NCBI GenBank assembly: GCA_015057055.1
Contig: SVFE01000006.1
Location: forward strand, 1-62,610
Reading direction: 5' to 3'
DNA: 62,610 nt
Source of the DNA: Lachnospiraceae bacterium
GTDB taxonomy: Bacteria > Bacillota > Clostridia > Lachnospirales > Lachnospiraceae
Below, in pieces: positions 26,556 to 36,284 of the stretch. Within the stretch, counting starts at the first letter, position 1, and each line of letters opens with the position of its first letter. Position numbers and translations under genes: made by a program. The notes under the pieces were generated by a model. That model ran no database searches, was not told the origin of the DNA, and was given only the letters and a program-made list of their open reading frames with translations.

Positions 26556-27911
26556 TTAAAAGGGAAAACGCATTCCGCCCTTCCGCTTTCTTCCTCCAAA
26601 GCCACCCATCATGGAAGGAAGTTGTTTCATCATCTTCTGGCTCTGTTCAAACTGCTTGATGAAACGGTTAACAACTGCAATATCAACGCCGGCTCCCTTG
26701 GCAATGCGATGTTTACGACTGGGATTTAAAAGTTTCGGATTTTCCCGCTCCTTCGGCGTCATGGAAAGCACGATGGCTTCTGTCTGGGCCAGTTGTTTTT
26801 CGTCAATCATGGATTCCATATCCTTAATCTGCCCCATTCCGGGAAGCATTGAGGCGATGCCGGCAAGTCCGCCCATATTCCGCATCTGTTTCATGGACTC
26901 CAGATAATCATTAAAGTCAAATTTACCCTTTTTCATGCGGCCGGCCATTTCTCTTTCCTTATCCGCATCCAGAGTAATATTTTCCTGGGCTTTTTCAATC
27001 AGGGTAAGGACATCACCCATTCCCAAAATTCTGCTTGCCATACGATCCGGGTAGAACTGTTCCAAATCAGAGAGTTTTTCACCCATACCCACAAACAGAA
27101 TCGGCTTACCGGTTACTGCTTTAACCGACAATGCAGCACCACCTCTTGTATCGCCGTCCATCTTGGAAAGAACGATACCGGTTACACCGATTTTCTCATC
27201 AAATTCTTTTGCCACATTAACGGCATCCTGACCGGTCATGGCATCCACCACAAGAAGTGTCTGATGAACCGTCACATTGGCTTTTATATTCATAAGTTCC
27301 TGCATCATGTCCTCATCTACATGAAGACGTCCTGCAGTATCAAGAATAACTACATTTTGATTGTTTTTTTCTGCGTGGAGAATTGCCGCTTTCGCAATAT
27401 CCACAGGGCTATGCTCCGTGCCCATGGAAAATACTTCCACGCCTTGTTTTTCGCCGTTGACTTTAAGCTGTTCCACTGCCGCCGGACGATATACGTCGCA
27501 GGCTACAAGCAAAGGTCTTTTTCCTTTTAACTTTATTTTTCCGGCAATCTTCGCGGTTGTGGTAGTTTTACCGGCACCTTGCAAACCGCACATCATAATG
27601 ACCGTAATTGCTTTTCCGGGCTGAAATTCCAGTTCCGTTGTCTCTGACCCCATCAGGGACGTCATTTCCTCATTTACAATCTTAATTACCATCTGTCCGG
27701 GATTCAGACCGTTTAAAATGTCTTCTCCCACAGCTCGTTCTTCTACGGATTTTACAAACTGCTTAACCACTTTGAAGTTAACATCCGCTTCCAAAAGGGC
27801 CATCTTAACTTCTTTCATGGCGGTTTTTACATCGCTTTCCGTCAAACGCCCTTTGCTTCTCAAATTTTTGAATACGTTCTGAAGTTTATCACTTAAACTT
27901 TCAAAAGCCAT
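26556..27911 (-). CDS. ffh: signal recognition particle protein Ffh (SRP54)
   Basis: Ffh binds signal sequences as they leave the ribosome and, with 4.5S RNA, delivers ribosomes to FtsY. The 451-residue protein has the N domain (residues 1-85), the G domain with [10 protein letters not shown] (near 107), [13 protein letters not shown] and [10 protein letters not shown], and a methionine-rich M domain (about 300-430) ending in a basic tail ([13 protein letters not shown]). It begins 4 bases after ylxM. Its receptor gene ftsY is in the same window. Confidence 0.98.
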   Translation of the reverse strand: MAFESLSDKLQNVFKNLRSKGRLTESDVKTAMKEVKMALLEADVNFKVVKQFVKSVEERAVGEDILNGLNPGQMVIKIVNEEMTSLMGSETTELEFQPGKAITVIMMCGLQGAGKTTTTAKIAGKIKLKGKRPLLVACDVYRPAAVEQLKVNGEKQGVEVFSMGTEHSPVDIAKAAILHAEKNNQNVVILDTAGRLHVDEDMMQELMNIKANVTVHQTLLVVDAMTGQDAVNVAKEFDEKIGVTGIVLSKMDGDTRGGAALSVKAVTGKPILFVGMGEKLSDLEQFYPDRMASRILGMGDVLTLIEKAQENITLDADKEREMAGRMKKGKFDFNDYLESMKQMRNMGGLAGIASMLPGMGQIKDMESMIDEKQLAQTEAIVLSMTPKERENPKLLNPSRKHRIAKGAGVDIAVVNRFIKQFEQSQKMMKQLPSMMGGFGGRKRKGGMRFPF

Positions 27912-27915
27912 GAAT

Positions 27916-28260
27916 CTATAACTCCTCTATGATTTCTGCTGTCAGGCTGGTAATTTCCCTCGCCTGAAGCTCCATTCCGTTTTCTTTTATTTCCTCGGAC
28001 AAGGCCTTAATCCGCTCTAACTTTTTCCGACTGGAAGAAAAACGCTTAACCAATTGTAATTTTTCTTCATATTCTGCCAGGATTTTATCACACCTTTTAA
28101 TGATATCGTGTACGCCCTGCCTGCTGATTCCGTTTTCCTTTGCAATCTCTCCGAGAGAAAGATTGTTATATACAACAGCCTCATAAATTTCCTGCTGATG
28201 TGCCGTCAGTAAAGGTCCGTAAAAATCATACAATATTCCCTGTTCTACGATTTTCTCCAT
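27916..28260 (-). CDS. ylxM: YlxM family DNA-binding/SRP-associated protein
   Basis: A 114-residue helix-turn-helix protein of the YlxM/p13 family, found beside ffh in Firmicutes and implicated in SRP function. The sigma-70 region-4-like helix-turn-helix is clear (YNNLSLGEIAKENGISRQGVHDIIKRCDKIL). A predicted coiled-coil C-terminus follows. ATG 28260 has GGAG 6 bases upstream; earlier in-frame ATGs have none. It is the first gene of ylxM-ffh-rpsP and has a strong promoter. Confidence 0.92.
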   Translation of the reverse strand: MEKIVEQGILYDFYGPLLTAHQQEIYEAVVYNNLSLGEIAKENGISRQGVHDIIKRCDKILAEYEEKLQLVKRFSSSRKKLERIKALSEEIKENGMELQAREITSLTAEIIEEL

Positions 28261-28315
28261 AATGCTCTCCATTCCGGCATGCCAAAAGAATCGACCTTCC
28301 CTTCGCACCTTGCTT

Positions 28316-28344
28316 ATCATAATACAGAGAAAGACAGGTGTCAA
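28316..28344 (-). promoter_or_regulatory. promoter of the ylxM-ffh-rpsP operon
   Basis: TTGACA (28339-28344) and TATGAT (28316-28321) are separated by exactly 17 bases. The -35 hexamer is part of the hairpin stem that follows yitT, so the upstream gene's terminator and this promoter overlap. Confidence 0.8.
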
Positions 28345-28370
28345 GTATTTTTTATTGACACCTGTCTTTT
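28331..28370. terminator. hairpin after yitT, overlapping the ylxM promoter
   Basis: A 14-base-pair perfect stem (28331-28344 with 28355-28368) surrounds a 10-base loop. On the plus strand it is followed by TTTT; on the minus strand by TTTCTCT. It should end yitT transcripts at least in part. Confidence 0.7.
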
Positions 28371-28377
28371 TTATTGT

Positions 28378-29256
28378 TTATAAGGAATCTGACCAGTAGT
28401 CCCGATATCCTTCCCCATATATTTCCGAAGCATTGGAGATAATGAGAAAAGCATTTTCATCCGTTTCACGTACTATAACTTCCGCTTTCGGTGCCTGGAA
28501 CTTTCGAACCACGCAAAAGATAACCCGCTTATTCTTTTTTGTATAGCCTCCCTGCCCTTCCAGATAGGTGATTCCCACACCCAGCTCTTGCATTAAACGC
28601 CCCGCCAGCATCTCCGCCCGGTCCGATACAATATGAAGCATTCTTGCCTCTTGTTTGCCGTAAAGTACAAAATCTAAAACCCTGGCCGACACAAACACGG
28701 TTACCATCGCATACAATACGGAATCCAACGAAGCAAATACAAAAACGGAAGAAAGCACTATCATAAAATCAATCGTTAGAAACAGGCTGCCGGTGCCCAT
28801 ATGCGGGTATTTCTTTCGCAAAACTTTTACAATGATATCCAATCCGCCGGTAGTGGCACCAAGATGCAAAATCATCCCCAGGGAAAAGCCGCTGATACAA
28901 CCGCCTGCCAGTGCTCCCAATATAGGCTCTTTCGTTACCGGTTCCATAAGTTCAAACCAATTGGTAAACACCGAAATCCATCCCAGGCAATATATCGTAC
29001 GAAAAGAAAAAGCCCGTCCAAATTTTCGGAAACTAAGGATCAAAATCGGAATATTAAAAACAAAAATAAGGGTTCCGATACTTATTTCGCTGATTCGATT
29101 CACCAAAATGGCAATTCCCGTGACACCGCCGGGAGCAATGTCATTCGGATCAATCAGCGCCGCAACCCCGAATGCATATAATGCTGCAAAGGGGATTATT
29201 TTCATAAACCGCAACATCTCTGCTATTGAATTTTCATTAAAACACTTTGCTTTCAT
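28378..29256 (-). CDS. YitT family membrane protein (DUF161/DUF2179)
   Basis: A roughly 292-residue protein with about five or six membrane segments and a C-terminal soluble DUF2179 domain (residues about 215-285, RVIFCVVRKFQAPKAEVIV). The membrane part has the conserved PGGVTGIAIL and GATTGGLDIIVK glycine segments of the family. Role unknown in general. The start is doubtful: ATG 29256 sits directly after the T-run of the upstream terminator and has no ribosome binding site. ATG 29268 lies inside the hairpin; ATG 29217 or 29205 are shorter options. Confidence 0.85.
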   Translation of the reverse strand: MKAKCFNENSIAEMLRFMKIIPFAALYAFGVAALIDPNDIAPGGVTGIAILVNRISEISIGTLIFVFNIPILILSFRKFGRAFSFRTIYCLGWISVFTNWFELMEPVTKEPILGALAGGCISGFSLGMILHLGATTGGLDIIVKVLRKKYPHMGTGSLFLTIDFMIVLSSVFVFASLDSVLYAMVTVFVSARVLDFVLYGKQEARMLHIVSDRAEMLAGRLMQELGVGITYLEGQGGYTKKNKRVIFCVVRKFQAPKAEVIVRETDENAFLIISNASEIYGEGYRDYWSDSL

Positions 29257-29288
29257 AAAAAATAGCATACCCAGGGCATGCTATTTTT
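29257..29288 (-). terminator. rho-independent terminator between ilvA and yitT
   Basis: AAAAATAGCAT and ATGCTATTTTT pair over 11 bases around a 9-base loop and are followed by a T-run on the minus strand. The T-run touches the ATG of yitT. Confidence 0.85.
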
Positions 29289-29342
29289 ATTTCAGATATT
29301 TCGTTTCCTATTTCGGATAATACTTTCCGGATAATACTACTT

Positions 29343-30566
29343 TTAAATATTGGTACGTACTACTTTGGGCAGATATCCTTCTTTCTCCAGCCGTTCCAAA
29401 ATCTGCTGTTTGTGTTCACTTCCGAATGCTTCAATGGTAATTCGAAGTTCTACGGCAGCATTTCGGTTCGTCGATACGAACTGGTTATGCTCCAATTTAA
29501 TAACGTTACCGTTCGTTTCCGCAATGACTCCTGCCACTCTGCAAAGTTCACCCGGCTTATCCGGAAGAAGGGTCGATACGGTAAAGATCCGATCACGGAA
29601 AATCAATCCCTGCTGAACAACGGAAGACATAGTAATTACATCCATATTACCGCCGCTGAGAATCGCTACCACCTTTTTATCTTTTACGTCCAGGTGCTTT
29701 AATGCCGCTACCGTAAGAAGACCGGAGTTTTCGACTACCATTTTATGATTTTCCACCATATCAAGGAAAGAAACAATGAGTTCTTCATCCTCAATGGTAA
29801 TAATTTCATCGATATTATCCTGAATGTAAGGGAAAATTTTGCTTCCGGGCGTCTTCACTGCCGTACCGTCCGCAATGGTGCTTACCTGACTAAGCGTCGT
29901 AACCTCTCCTTTATTGATAGACGTTTTCATACAAGCTGCTCCCGCAGGTTCCACGCCAATCACTTTAATCTTCGGATTCAGCAATTTAGCCAAGGTAGAA
30001 ACCCCTGCCGCCAATCCGCCGCCGCCGATGGGAACGAGGATATAATCCACCAAGGGCAACTCTTTAATAATTTCCATTGCAATGGTTCCTTGTCCGGTTG
30101 CCACCGCCAAATCATCAAAAGGATGAATAAAAGTATAACCATGTTCCTGAGCCAATTCATATGCTTTTGCACAGGCTTCATCATACACATCCCCGTAAAG
30201 GACAACGTCTGCACCGAAATTCTTGGTACGATTAACCTTGATCAGCGGGGTGGTCGTAGGCATAACAATGGTTGCCTTCATATTGTTTCGTTTGGCTGCA
30301 TAAGCAACTCCCTGAGCATGGTTTCCTGCCGATGCCGTAATAACGCCCTTTTCCTTTTCTTCTGCAGAAAGAGTACTTGCTTTGTAATATGCACCTCGAA
30401 CTTTGTACGCGCCGGTAAACTGCATATTTTCCGGCTTTAAATAAACTTTATTTCCTGTCAGAGAGCTTAAATAGTCACTAAAGACCAATTTGGTTTCCAG
30501 TGTTACCTGTTTCACAATTTCAGAAGCTTCTTCAAATTTTTCCAGGGTAAGCATTTTTTCTTCCAT
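29343..30566 (-). CDS. ilvA: threonine ammonia-lyase (threonine dehydratase)
   Basis: A PLP enzyme that turns threonine into 2-oxobutanoate and ammonia, the entry to isoleucine. The 407-residue protein has the PLP-lysine segment FTGAYKVRGA (near residue 50), the SAGNHAQGVAYAA motif, the phosphate loop GGGGLAAG, and one C-terminal ACT domain (about 328-405, LLPDKPGELCRVAG). The short one-ACT form occurs in both catabolic TdcB-like and biosynthetic enzymes, so the direction is uncertain. ATG 30566 has GGAG 7 bases upstream, overlapping the end of ftsY. It is the last gene of the plsX-to-ftsY run and has a terminator. Confidence 0.93.
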   Translation of the reverse strand: MEEKMLTLEKFEEASEIVKQVTLETKLVFSDYLSSLTGNKVYLKPENMQFTGAYKVRGAYYKASTLSAEEKEKGVITASAGNHAQGVAYAAKRNNMKATIVMPTTTPLIKVNRTKNFGADVVLYGDVYDEACAKAYELAQEHGYTFIHPFDDLAVATGQGTIAMEIIKELPLVDYILVPIGGGGLAAGVSTLAKLLNPKIKVIGVEPAGAACMKTSINKGEVTTLSQVSTIADGTAVKTPGSKIFPYIQDNIDEIITIEDEELIVSFLDMVENHKMVVENSGLLTVAALKHLDVKDKKVVAILSGGNMDVITMSSVVQQGLIFRDRIFTVSTLLPDKPGELCRVAGVIAETNGNVIKLEHNQFVSTNRNAAVELRITIEAFGSEHKQQILERLEKEGYLPKVVRTNI

Positions 30567-30567
30567 C

Positions 30568-31740
30568 CTATTGCTCCTCCTCTTGCTCGTCATTTACTAA
30601 TTGTACATCAAAAAGTGCGTCTACGAAACGGTCTGAATCAAATTTTTGCAAATCTTCAATTTTTTCGCCCACACCGATATACTTTACCGGAATTCCCAGT
30701 TCTGACTGAATGGCAATGGCGATACCGCCCTTAGCCGTACCATCCATCTTTGTTAGAATGATACCGGTCAAATCAGCAACTTCTCCGAACTCCTTGGCCT
30801 GCATCAAAGCATTTTGCCCGGTGGTTCCGTCCAAAACAATCAGATTTTCCCGATGCACGCCGGGAAACTCCCGATCGATGATGCGGTTCATCTTTTTTAA
30901 TTCTTCCATCAAATTCTTTTTATTGTGAAGGCGGCCGGCCGTATCACAAAGCAAAACATCCGCTTTTCTGGCCTTTGCTGCATTCACGGCATCATAGATG
31001 ACGCTTGCAGGATCCTGTCCCTCAACGCCGCCGATAATTTCCACGCCGGCACGATGCGCCCATTCCATAAGCTGGTCCCCAGCCGCCGCACGGAACGTAT
31101 CCGCCGCAGCTAAAAGAACCCGTTTGCCCTGTCCCTTCAAAAGGGAGGCCATCTTTCCGATAGAAGTAGTCTTGCCTACACCATTGACACCAATCACAAA
31201 TACCACGGATTGCTGCTTTTCAAATTCGTAGGCCGTTTCTTCCACTCGCATCTGCTCCTTAATATTTTGAATCAGCAGCGCTTTACATTCCTGCGGAACT
31301 TTTATATGGTTGGCTTTTACCTGTTCTTTTAGTTTATCAATGATCTCTTCCGTGGTTCTGACCCCAATGTCTCCCATGATAAGGATTTCTTCCAATTCTT
31401 CATAAAAGTCATCGTCAATCTGGGAAAAACCGCTGAAAACAGAATCGATTCCCGCAACAATATTATTTCTGGTTTTGGACAGTCCATCCTTTAGTCGTTG
31501 GAAAAATCCTTTTTTCGCAGGTTCCTCCGTTTTCTCTGCCAATACTTCCGGTTCCGTTTCCTGAATTAACGCCGATTCCGCTTCCGGCATTTCGTCCAAT
31601 TCCACTTCCGGCATTACCTCCGATTCTGCTTCCGGCATTTCGTCGAAAGAGGCTTCTTGCACCGTGTTTTCTTCCGGCACCGTCACTTCTGAAATTGTTT
31701 CAGGTTGCGGCTCTTTTACTTTTCTCTTAAAAAAATTCAT
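30568..31740 (-). CDS. ftsY: signal recognition particle receptor FtsY
   Basis: FtsY receives SRP-ribosome complexes at the membrane. The 390-residue protein has an acidic N-terminal domain (1 to about 85) containing near-repeats of EMPEAES, and an NG domain with GVNGVGKTT (near 197), DTAGRLHNKKNLM and TKMDGTAKGG. The NG region is close to Ffh, encoded 3 kb downstream. ATG 31740 follows the smc stop by one base. The gene order smc-ftsY is standard. Confidence 0.97.
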   Translation of the reverse strand: MNFFKRKVKEPQPETISEVTVPEENTVQEASFDEMPEAESEVMPEVELDEMPEAESALIQETEPEVLAEKTEEPAKKGFFQRLKDGLSKTRNNIVAGIDSVFSGFSQIDDDFYEELEEILIMGDIGVRTTEEIIDKLKEQVKANHIKVPQECKALLIQNIKEQMRVEETAYEFEKQQSVVFVIGVNGVGKTTSIGKMASLLKGQGKRVLLAAADTFRAAAGDQLMEWAHRAGVEIIGGVEGQDPASVIYDAVNAAKARKADVLLCDTAGRLHNKKNLMEELKKMNRIIDREFPGVHRENLIVLDGTTGQNALMQAKEFGEVADLTGIILTKMDGTAKGGIAIAIQSELGIPVKYIGVGEKIEDLQKFDSDRFVDALFDVQLVNDEQEEEQ

Positions 31741-31741
31741 A

Positions 31742-34700
31742 CTATTCATCCAAATCCTTATCAATAAGCTTTACGCTGACGAGAGCGGAAATACCTTTTT
31801 CCTGCATGGTAATACCATACAGACGATCGGCTTTTTCCATCGTTCCGCGCCTATGGGTAATCACAATAAACTGGGTATGTTTCGTCAGTTTATGTAGATA
31901 ATTTGCAAAGCGTCCTACGTTACTTTCATCAAGCGCCGCCTCAATTTCGTCAAGAAGACAGAACGGCGAGGGTTTCAGATTCTGGATTGCAAACAAAAGC
32001 GCAATCGCTGCCAATGCTTTTTCACCACCGGACAGCTGCATCATATTCTGCAATTTCTTTCCGGGGGGCTGTGCGATGATACGGATACCTGCCTCCAGGA
32101 TATCTTCTCCTTCCATCAGTTCCAAGGTACCTTTTCCACCACCAAACAGCTCCTTAAACACCTTATCGAACTCTTTACTGATTTCCGCGAATTTTTCCGT
32201 AAACTGTTTACGCATGGAAGCATCCAGTTCTTCAATGATTCCGTTCAGCGTTTTTTCTGCCTCCACTAAATCATCATGCTGCTCCTTTAAGAAAGTATAT
32301 CGCTCCATAACGTTTTTGTAATCTTCAATGGCATTTACATTAACATCACCAAGGCGCTTAATACTGTCCTTAATTTCCGCGATGGAACGCTTAATGAATA
32401 CCAAATCCGTCATGGTTTCATCCTTAAGACCTTCCGCATCGCGAAGGGTCATCTCATATTCGTTCCACATATATCCCACAAGTCCATCCAAAGACTCCTG
32501 GAATTTGTCTTTTTGTGCGGATAACCGGAACACTTCCTTGTCCAATCCGTTGATTTTATTATTTAATTCTTCACGGTCATTTACAAAATTCTTCTGCTTT
32601 TCGGATATCTCGCGCTTTTTGGCAAGCATTTCTTCCAGTCGGACAGCCTCATCAGACTGTGCCGTATGGGAGGCTTCGATGGTAGCCGTAATCTTGACGA
32701 TATTTTCTTCCTTCTCCTTCATATCGTCTAAATTCTTACCAAGAGCCTCTTCCACTTCCTGACGTTCGCTTTGATACCGGGAGAGTTCTCCCTCGATACG
32801 AAGCACATTCTGCTGCTCAAAATCTTGCTTCTGCAGAGCTTTTTCCACTTCTACGTCCGCTTCGGTTAATTTTGCGGCATGTCCGGCCTCCTGCGTACGC
32901 ATTTCCTCCAATGCAGCCTGTCTTTCATTGATAAGAATTTCTGTTTCTTTCTCCGTTACAACGGATTTTTCCAATTCCGTATCAATTCCGGCCTGATTGT
33001 CTTTTATTTCTTTTACCTGGCGTTCAATTTCTTCCTGCTCCGCTTTTAAGTCATCCACACCTCTTACGGCTTCGTCAATCTTTTCTTGGGCTTTAATTAC
33101 ATTAAGTCTTGCTGTATTTTGCAAGATAAACTGATTTTGGATTTCCAGTTTCACTTCTTCGATTGCAACCCGCAGTTCGTTCCGTTCCTTCTTGATGGCT
33201 TCAATCTGTTCCAGGATTTCATTGATTTCCGTCAGGTATCCCTTTACTTTCGCATTTAACTCGTCCATTTCACGGCGTCTGCCCAGCAAATTGGAATTAT
33301 TTTTGAATGCACCACCGCTGATTGCACCGCCGGGAACCAATAATTCACCGCTCAAAGTTACCATACGTACGCCGTAGTCAAACTTTCGCGCAATTGCCAA
33401 TGCATGATCCACATCATCAATAACAACAATACGGCCCAACATTGCTTTTGCTACATTTTTATATTCTTCTTCCGTGGAAACGATGTCGCAGGCCATACCC
33501 ACCACGCCGTTTTCCTTAAGAACCTCGGGCGTTTTAAATTCCTGGGGATTGGTAATGCTTGTTAAGGGCAGGAAGGTGGCACGTCCAGCCTTATTTTCTT
33601 TCAGGAAGGAAATCATTTTCTTGGCTGTACCTTCATCCTTGGTTACGATGTTTTGGATATTACCGCCAAGGGCAACCTCGATTGCCGTTTCGTATTTCTT
33701 CTCTACTTTAATAATATCCGCTACAACACCGATGATACCGTCATTTTCTTCCTTTTTCTCCATTACCTTACGGATACTGTTCCCGTATCCTTCATAACGT
33801 TCCGTTAAATTTGTAATGGATTCCAATTTTGACTTATCCTGGTGATACAGCACCTGGGTATCTCTGAGTTTCTGATCCAAAGACGCCAAATCGTCGTGAA
33901 TTTGTCCCGCTCTTTCTTCCTTTTTCTTCTGATCAAAATTCAGTTCTTCAATTTTGGCATTTACCGCTTGGAATTCTTTTTCTAATTTCTGTATAATTTC
34001 CTGTTGCTGCTCTTCGTTGGACTTAGCCTGAAGCAATCGGGAATTCAATTCCGCACGACGGATTGTCACCTGTTCCAACATCGTATCATATCGTTCCTTA
34101 CGGGAACGGATATTGGCACGTTCATTCAAGCATTCAATAATCCGGTTTTTGTCATTTTCAATGGCATCATTAATCTCACGGATTTTTTCCTGCACGCCGA
34201 AAAGCACATCTTCTACTTCTTTTCTGCGGGACTGCATTTCATTTAAAACCGCATCAACCTTGGATTTTTCCTCCAGTACTACCGATTTTTCTTTTTCTTT
34301 TTCCGCTATATTTTCGCCAATCGAAGCAAGACGCACCTCAAAATGAGCCACGTTGTTTTTCGCCGAATTAATCTGTTCTTTTAATACGTTAATTTCGCCT
34401 TCCAGTTTCGTACGCACCGAACTGGCATTGCTAAGAGAATTTCTGGTTTCTTCAATGGATTGCTCCAATTCATCCAGGACTGCCTGCATGGAATCAAATT
34501 CCGTCTTTACCTTCTCATAACGCGCTTTATGTTCCTCCAGGTCTTTGGACGCCACTTCCAAATTCTTCTCGGCATCCGCTAACTGACTTGACGTTTTTTC
34601 ACTTTCCAAAAGGAAATAATTCACATCAAGTTTTTTCAAATCCTCTTTTTTCTTTAAATATTCTTTGGCTTTTTCCGATTGTTTCTCCAAAGGTCCAATC

Positions 34701-35302
34701 TGTTTTTCAAGTTCAGCCAAAATATCATTGATACGCACAAGATTTTGTTTTTCTTCTTCTAATTTCTTTTGTGCCGTACTTTTTCTCTTTTTGAATTTTA
34801 CAATGCCGGCTGCTTCGTCAAAGAGTTCTCTTCTCTCCTCGGGTTTACCGCTGAGGATTTTGTCAATCTGACCCTGTCCGATAATCGAATATCCCTCTTT
34901 ACCGATACCCGTATCATAAAACAACTCCGTAACATCTTTCAAACGACAAATGGTTCCGTTTAATAAATATTCACTTTCTCCGGAGCGATAAATTCTTCGC
35001 GCCACAGTGACTTCATCATATGAAATGGGCAACTGGTGGTCCGAATTATCCAAGGTAATGGCAACATAAGCATAGCCGAGAGGTTTTCTCTGCTCCGTAC
35101 CGGAAAAAATAACATCCTGCATGGACGCTCCACGCAGCTGTTTGATTCGTTGTTCACCCAAAACCCAACGCACCGCATCGGCAACATTGGACTTACCGCT
35201 TCCGTTAGGGCCTACAATTCCCGTAATACCGTTATGAAATTCAAACTTTATTTTGTTGGCAAAGGATTTAAAACCTTGTACTTCAATACTTTTTAAATAC
35301 AT
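31742..35302 (-). CDS. smc: chromosome segregation protein SMC
   Basis: A full-length 1186-residue SMC ATPase that forms the condensin-like complex with ScpA and ScpB. The N-terminal head has [14 protein letters not shown] (near 32). Long coiled coils run at about 165-500 and 680-1010. The hinge lies between them (about 520-640, [25 protein letters not shown]). The C-terminal head has the signature [17 protein letters not shown] and Walker [14 protein letters not shown]. It starts 3 bases after rnc. Confidence 0.98.
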   Translation of the reverse strand: MYLKSIEVQGFKSFANKIKFEFHNGITGIVGPNGSGKSNVADAVRWVLGEQRIKQLRGASMQDVIFSGTEQRKPLGYAYVAITLDNSDHQLPISYDEVTVARRIYRSGESEYLLNGTICRLKDVTELFYDTGIGKEGYSIIGQGQIDKILSGKPEERRELFDEAAGIVKFKKRKSTAQKKLEEEKQNLVRINDILAELEKQIGPLEKQSEKAKEYLKKKEDLKKLDVNYFLLESEKTSSQLADAEKNLEVASKDLEEHKARYEKVKTEFDSMQAVLDELEQSIEETRNSLSNASSVRTKLEGEINVLKEQINSAKNNVAHFEVRLASIGENIAEKEKEKSVVLEEKSKVDAVLNEMQSRRKEVEDVLFGVQEKIREINDAIENDKNRIIECLNERANIRSRKERYDTMLEQVTIRRAELNSRLLQAKSNEEQQQEIIQKLEKEFQAVNAKIEELNFDQKKKEERAGQIHDDLASLDQKLRDTQVLYHQDKSKLESITNLTERYEGYGNSIRKVMEKKEENDGIIGVVADIIKVEKKYETAIEVALGGNIQNIVTKDEGTAKKMISFLKENKAGRATFLPLTSITNPQEFKTPEVLKENGVVGMACDIVSTEEEYKNVAKAMLGRIVVIDDVDHALAIARKFDYGVRMVTLSGELLVPGGAISGGAFKNNSNLLGRRREMDELNAKVKGYLTEINEILEQIEAIKKERNELRVAIEEVKLEIQNQFILQNTARLNVIKAQEKIDEAVRGVDDLKAEQEEIERQVKEIKDNQAGIDTELEKSVVTEKETEILINERQAALEEMRTQEAGHAAKLTEADVEVEKALQKQDFEQQNVLRIEGELSRYQSERQEVEEALGKNLDDMKEKEENIVKITATIEASHTAQSDEAVRLEEMLAKKREISEKQKNFVNDREELNNKINGLDKEVFRLSAQKDKFQESLDGLVGYMWNEYEMTLRDAEGLKDETMTDLVFIKRSIAEIKDSIKRLGDVNVNAIEDYKNVMERYTFLKEQHDDLVEAEKTLNGIIEELDASMRKQFTEKFAEISKEFDKVFKELFGGGKGTLELMEGEDILEAGIRIIAQPPGKKLQNMMQLSGGEKALAAIALLFAIQNLKPSPFCLLDEIEAALDESNVGRFANYLHKLTKHTQFIVITHRRGTMEKADRLYGITMQEKGISALVSVKLIDKDLDE

Positions 35303-35305
35303 CCC

Positions 35306-36004
35306 TTATTCACCGTACTCTTCCCTATACTTTTTGTATGCACAAAAGGCTGCCATCTGCTCTGCCGCCTTCTTATTCTTTCCGCATCCGCGGCCCTTTT
35401 CGCTGCCCGCAATCAATACGCGCACTTCGAATTCTTTCTTATGTTCCGGACCGGTTTCTCCGACGATTTCATAAGATATATTGCCCAAATTCTTTGCCTG
35501 CACAAATTCCTGCAAACCGGACTTATGATCCCGAAACAGCTCTTCATCTACGTCCAAAATATTTGCAATAATAAATTGGCGTACCACTTCCAGTCCGCTG
35601 TCCAAATACACAGCCCCGATAATCGCTTCCATTGCATCGGATATGATGGAAGCCTTATTCCGGCCGCCGCTGGCATCTTCTCCTTTTCCAAGGAAAATCA
35701 AATCCCCTACCTGCAGTTTCTTGGCACAAGCTGCCAAGGCCGGCTCGCAAACCAGGGAAGCCCGAATTTTGGTAAGTTCCCCTTCCGGCACATCCGGATA
35801 TTTTTGAAATAAATACTCACTGGACACCAGTTCCAAAACAGCATCTCCCAAAAACTCCAATCGTTCATTGCATTTGATTTTGTTAATATTCCGTTCATTG
35901 GCAAAGGAACTATGGGTCAATGCTTCTTTCACCAGTTCCTTGTTCTTAAATACATAACCAATTATTTTTTCCAATGCTTCTATTTTTCCTGCATTCATCT
36001 GCAA
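35306..36004 (-). CDS. rnc: ribonuclease III
   Basis: RNase III cuts double-stranded RNA, processing rRNA precursors and some mRNAs. The 232-residue protein has the signature NERLEFLGDAVLEL (near residue 45) with the catalytic acidic residues, a second acidic site (SDAMEAIIGAVYLD), and a C-terminal double-stranded RNA-binding domain (about 155-225). It follows acpP by about 41 bases across a weak terminator, and is followed directly by smc. Confidence 0.97.
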   Translation of the reverse strand: MQMNAGKIEALEKIIGYVFKNKELVKEALTHSSFANERNINKIKCNERLEFLGDAVLELVSSEYLFQKYPDVPEGELTKIRASLVCEPALAACAKKLQVGDLIFLGKGEDASGGRNKASIISDAMEAIIGAVYLDSGLEVVRQFIIANILDVDEELFRDHKSGLQEFVQAKNLGNISYEIVGETGPEHKKEFEVRVLIAGSEKGRGCGKNKKAAEQMAAFCAYKKYREEYGE

Positions 36005-36031
36005 GACCTCTTTTCTCGTTTACTATTCCAA

Positions 36032-36056
36032 GGAAAAAGCCCCATTTAGGGCTTTT
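36032..36056 (-). terminator. attenuator hairpin overlapping the acpP stop codon
   Basis: AAAAGCCC (36049-36056) pairs with GGGCTTTT around a short loop and is followed by TTTTT. The left arm contains the last acpP codons, so ribosomes finishing acpP could open it. Partial termination would set acpP mRNA above rnc-smc-ftsY mRNA. Confidence 0.65.
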
Positions 36057-36282
36057 CTTTTACTGCCTTAATCAGTTCTGCCGCATCCTTTACCGTCACA
36101 ACCTGTTCTAAATCCGCATCATCAATCCTTATGTCCAGCTTCTCTTCTACATATTTCAGAATTTGCACCATATCGATAGAATCTGCGCACAAATCACCGG
36201 AAAAAGTGGAATCCTCCTCAATTTCCGTTTCATAAACCTGCAAAATCTTTGCAATCGCTTCCTTTAGTACCTCAAATTCCAT
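36046..36282 (-). CDS. acpP: acyl carrier protein
   Basis: A 78-residue acidic acyl carrier protein. The phosphopantetheine serine is in CADSIDMVQI (near residue 35), a variant of the usual DSLD with Ile for Leu. It carries growing acyl chains in fatty acid synthesis and supplies acyl groups to PlsX, encoded 2 bases upstream. The sequence is somewhat divergent from the most common AcpP (Cys before the ADS), so a specialised role cannot be excluded. Confidence 0.93.
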   Translation of the reverse strand: MEFEVLKEAIAKILQVYETEIEEDSTFSGDLCADSIDMVQILKYVEEKLDIRIDDADLEQVVTVKDAAELIKAVKEKP

Positions 36283-36284
36283 GA

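Noticed and set aside
28345-28390. A plus-strand promoter (TTGACA, then TTATAA) in the yitT hairpin
   Set aside because: It would only give antisense RNA to yitT and arises from the symmetry of the stem; no plus-strand gene follows.
31540-31700. Repeats in the ftsY 5' end as a mobile or regulatory repeat
   Set aside because: They encode the acidic EMPEAES-like units in the N-terminal domain, a region normally variable in FtsY.
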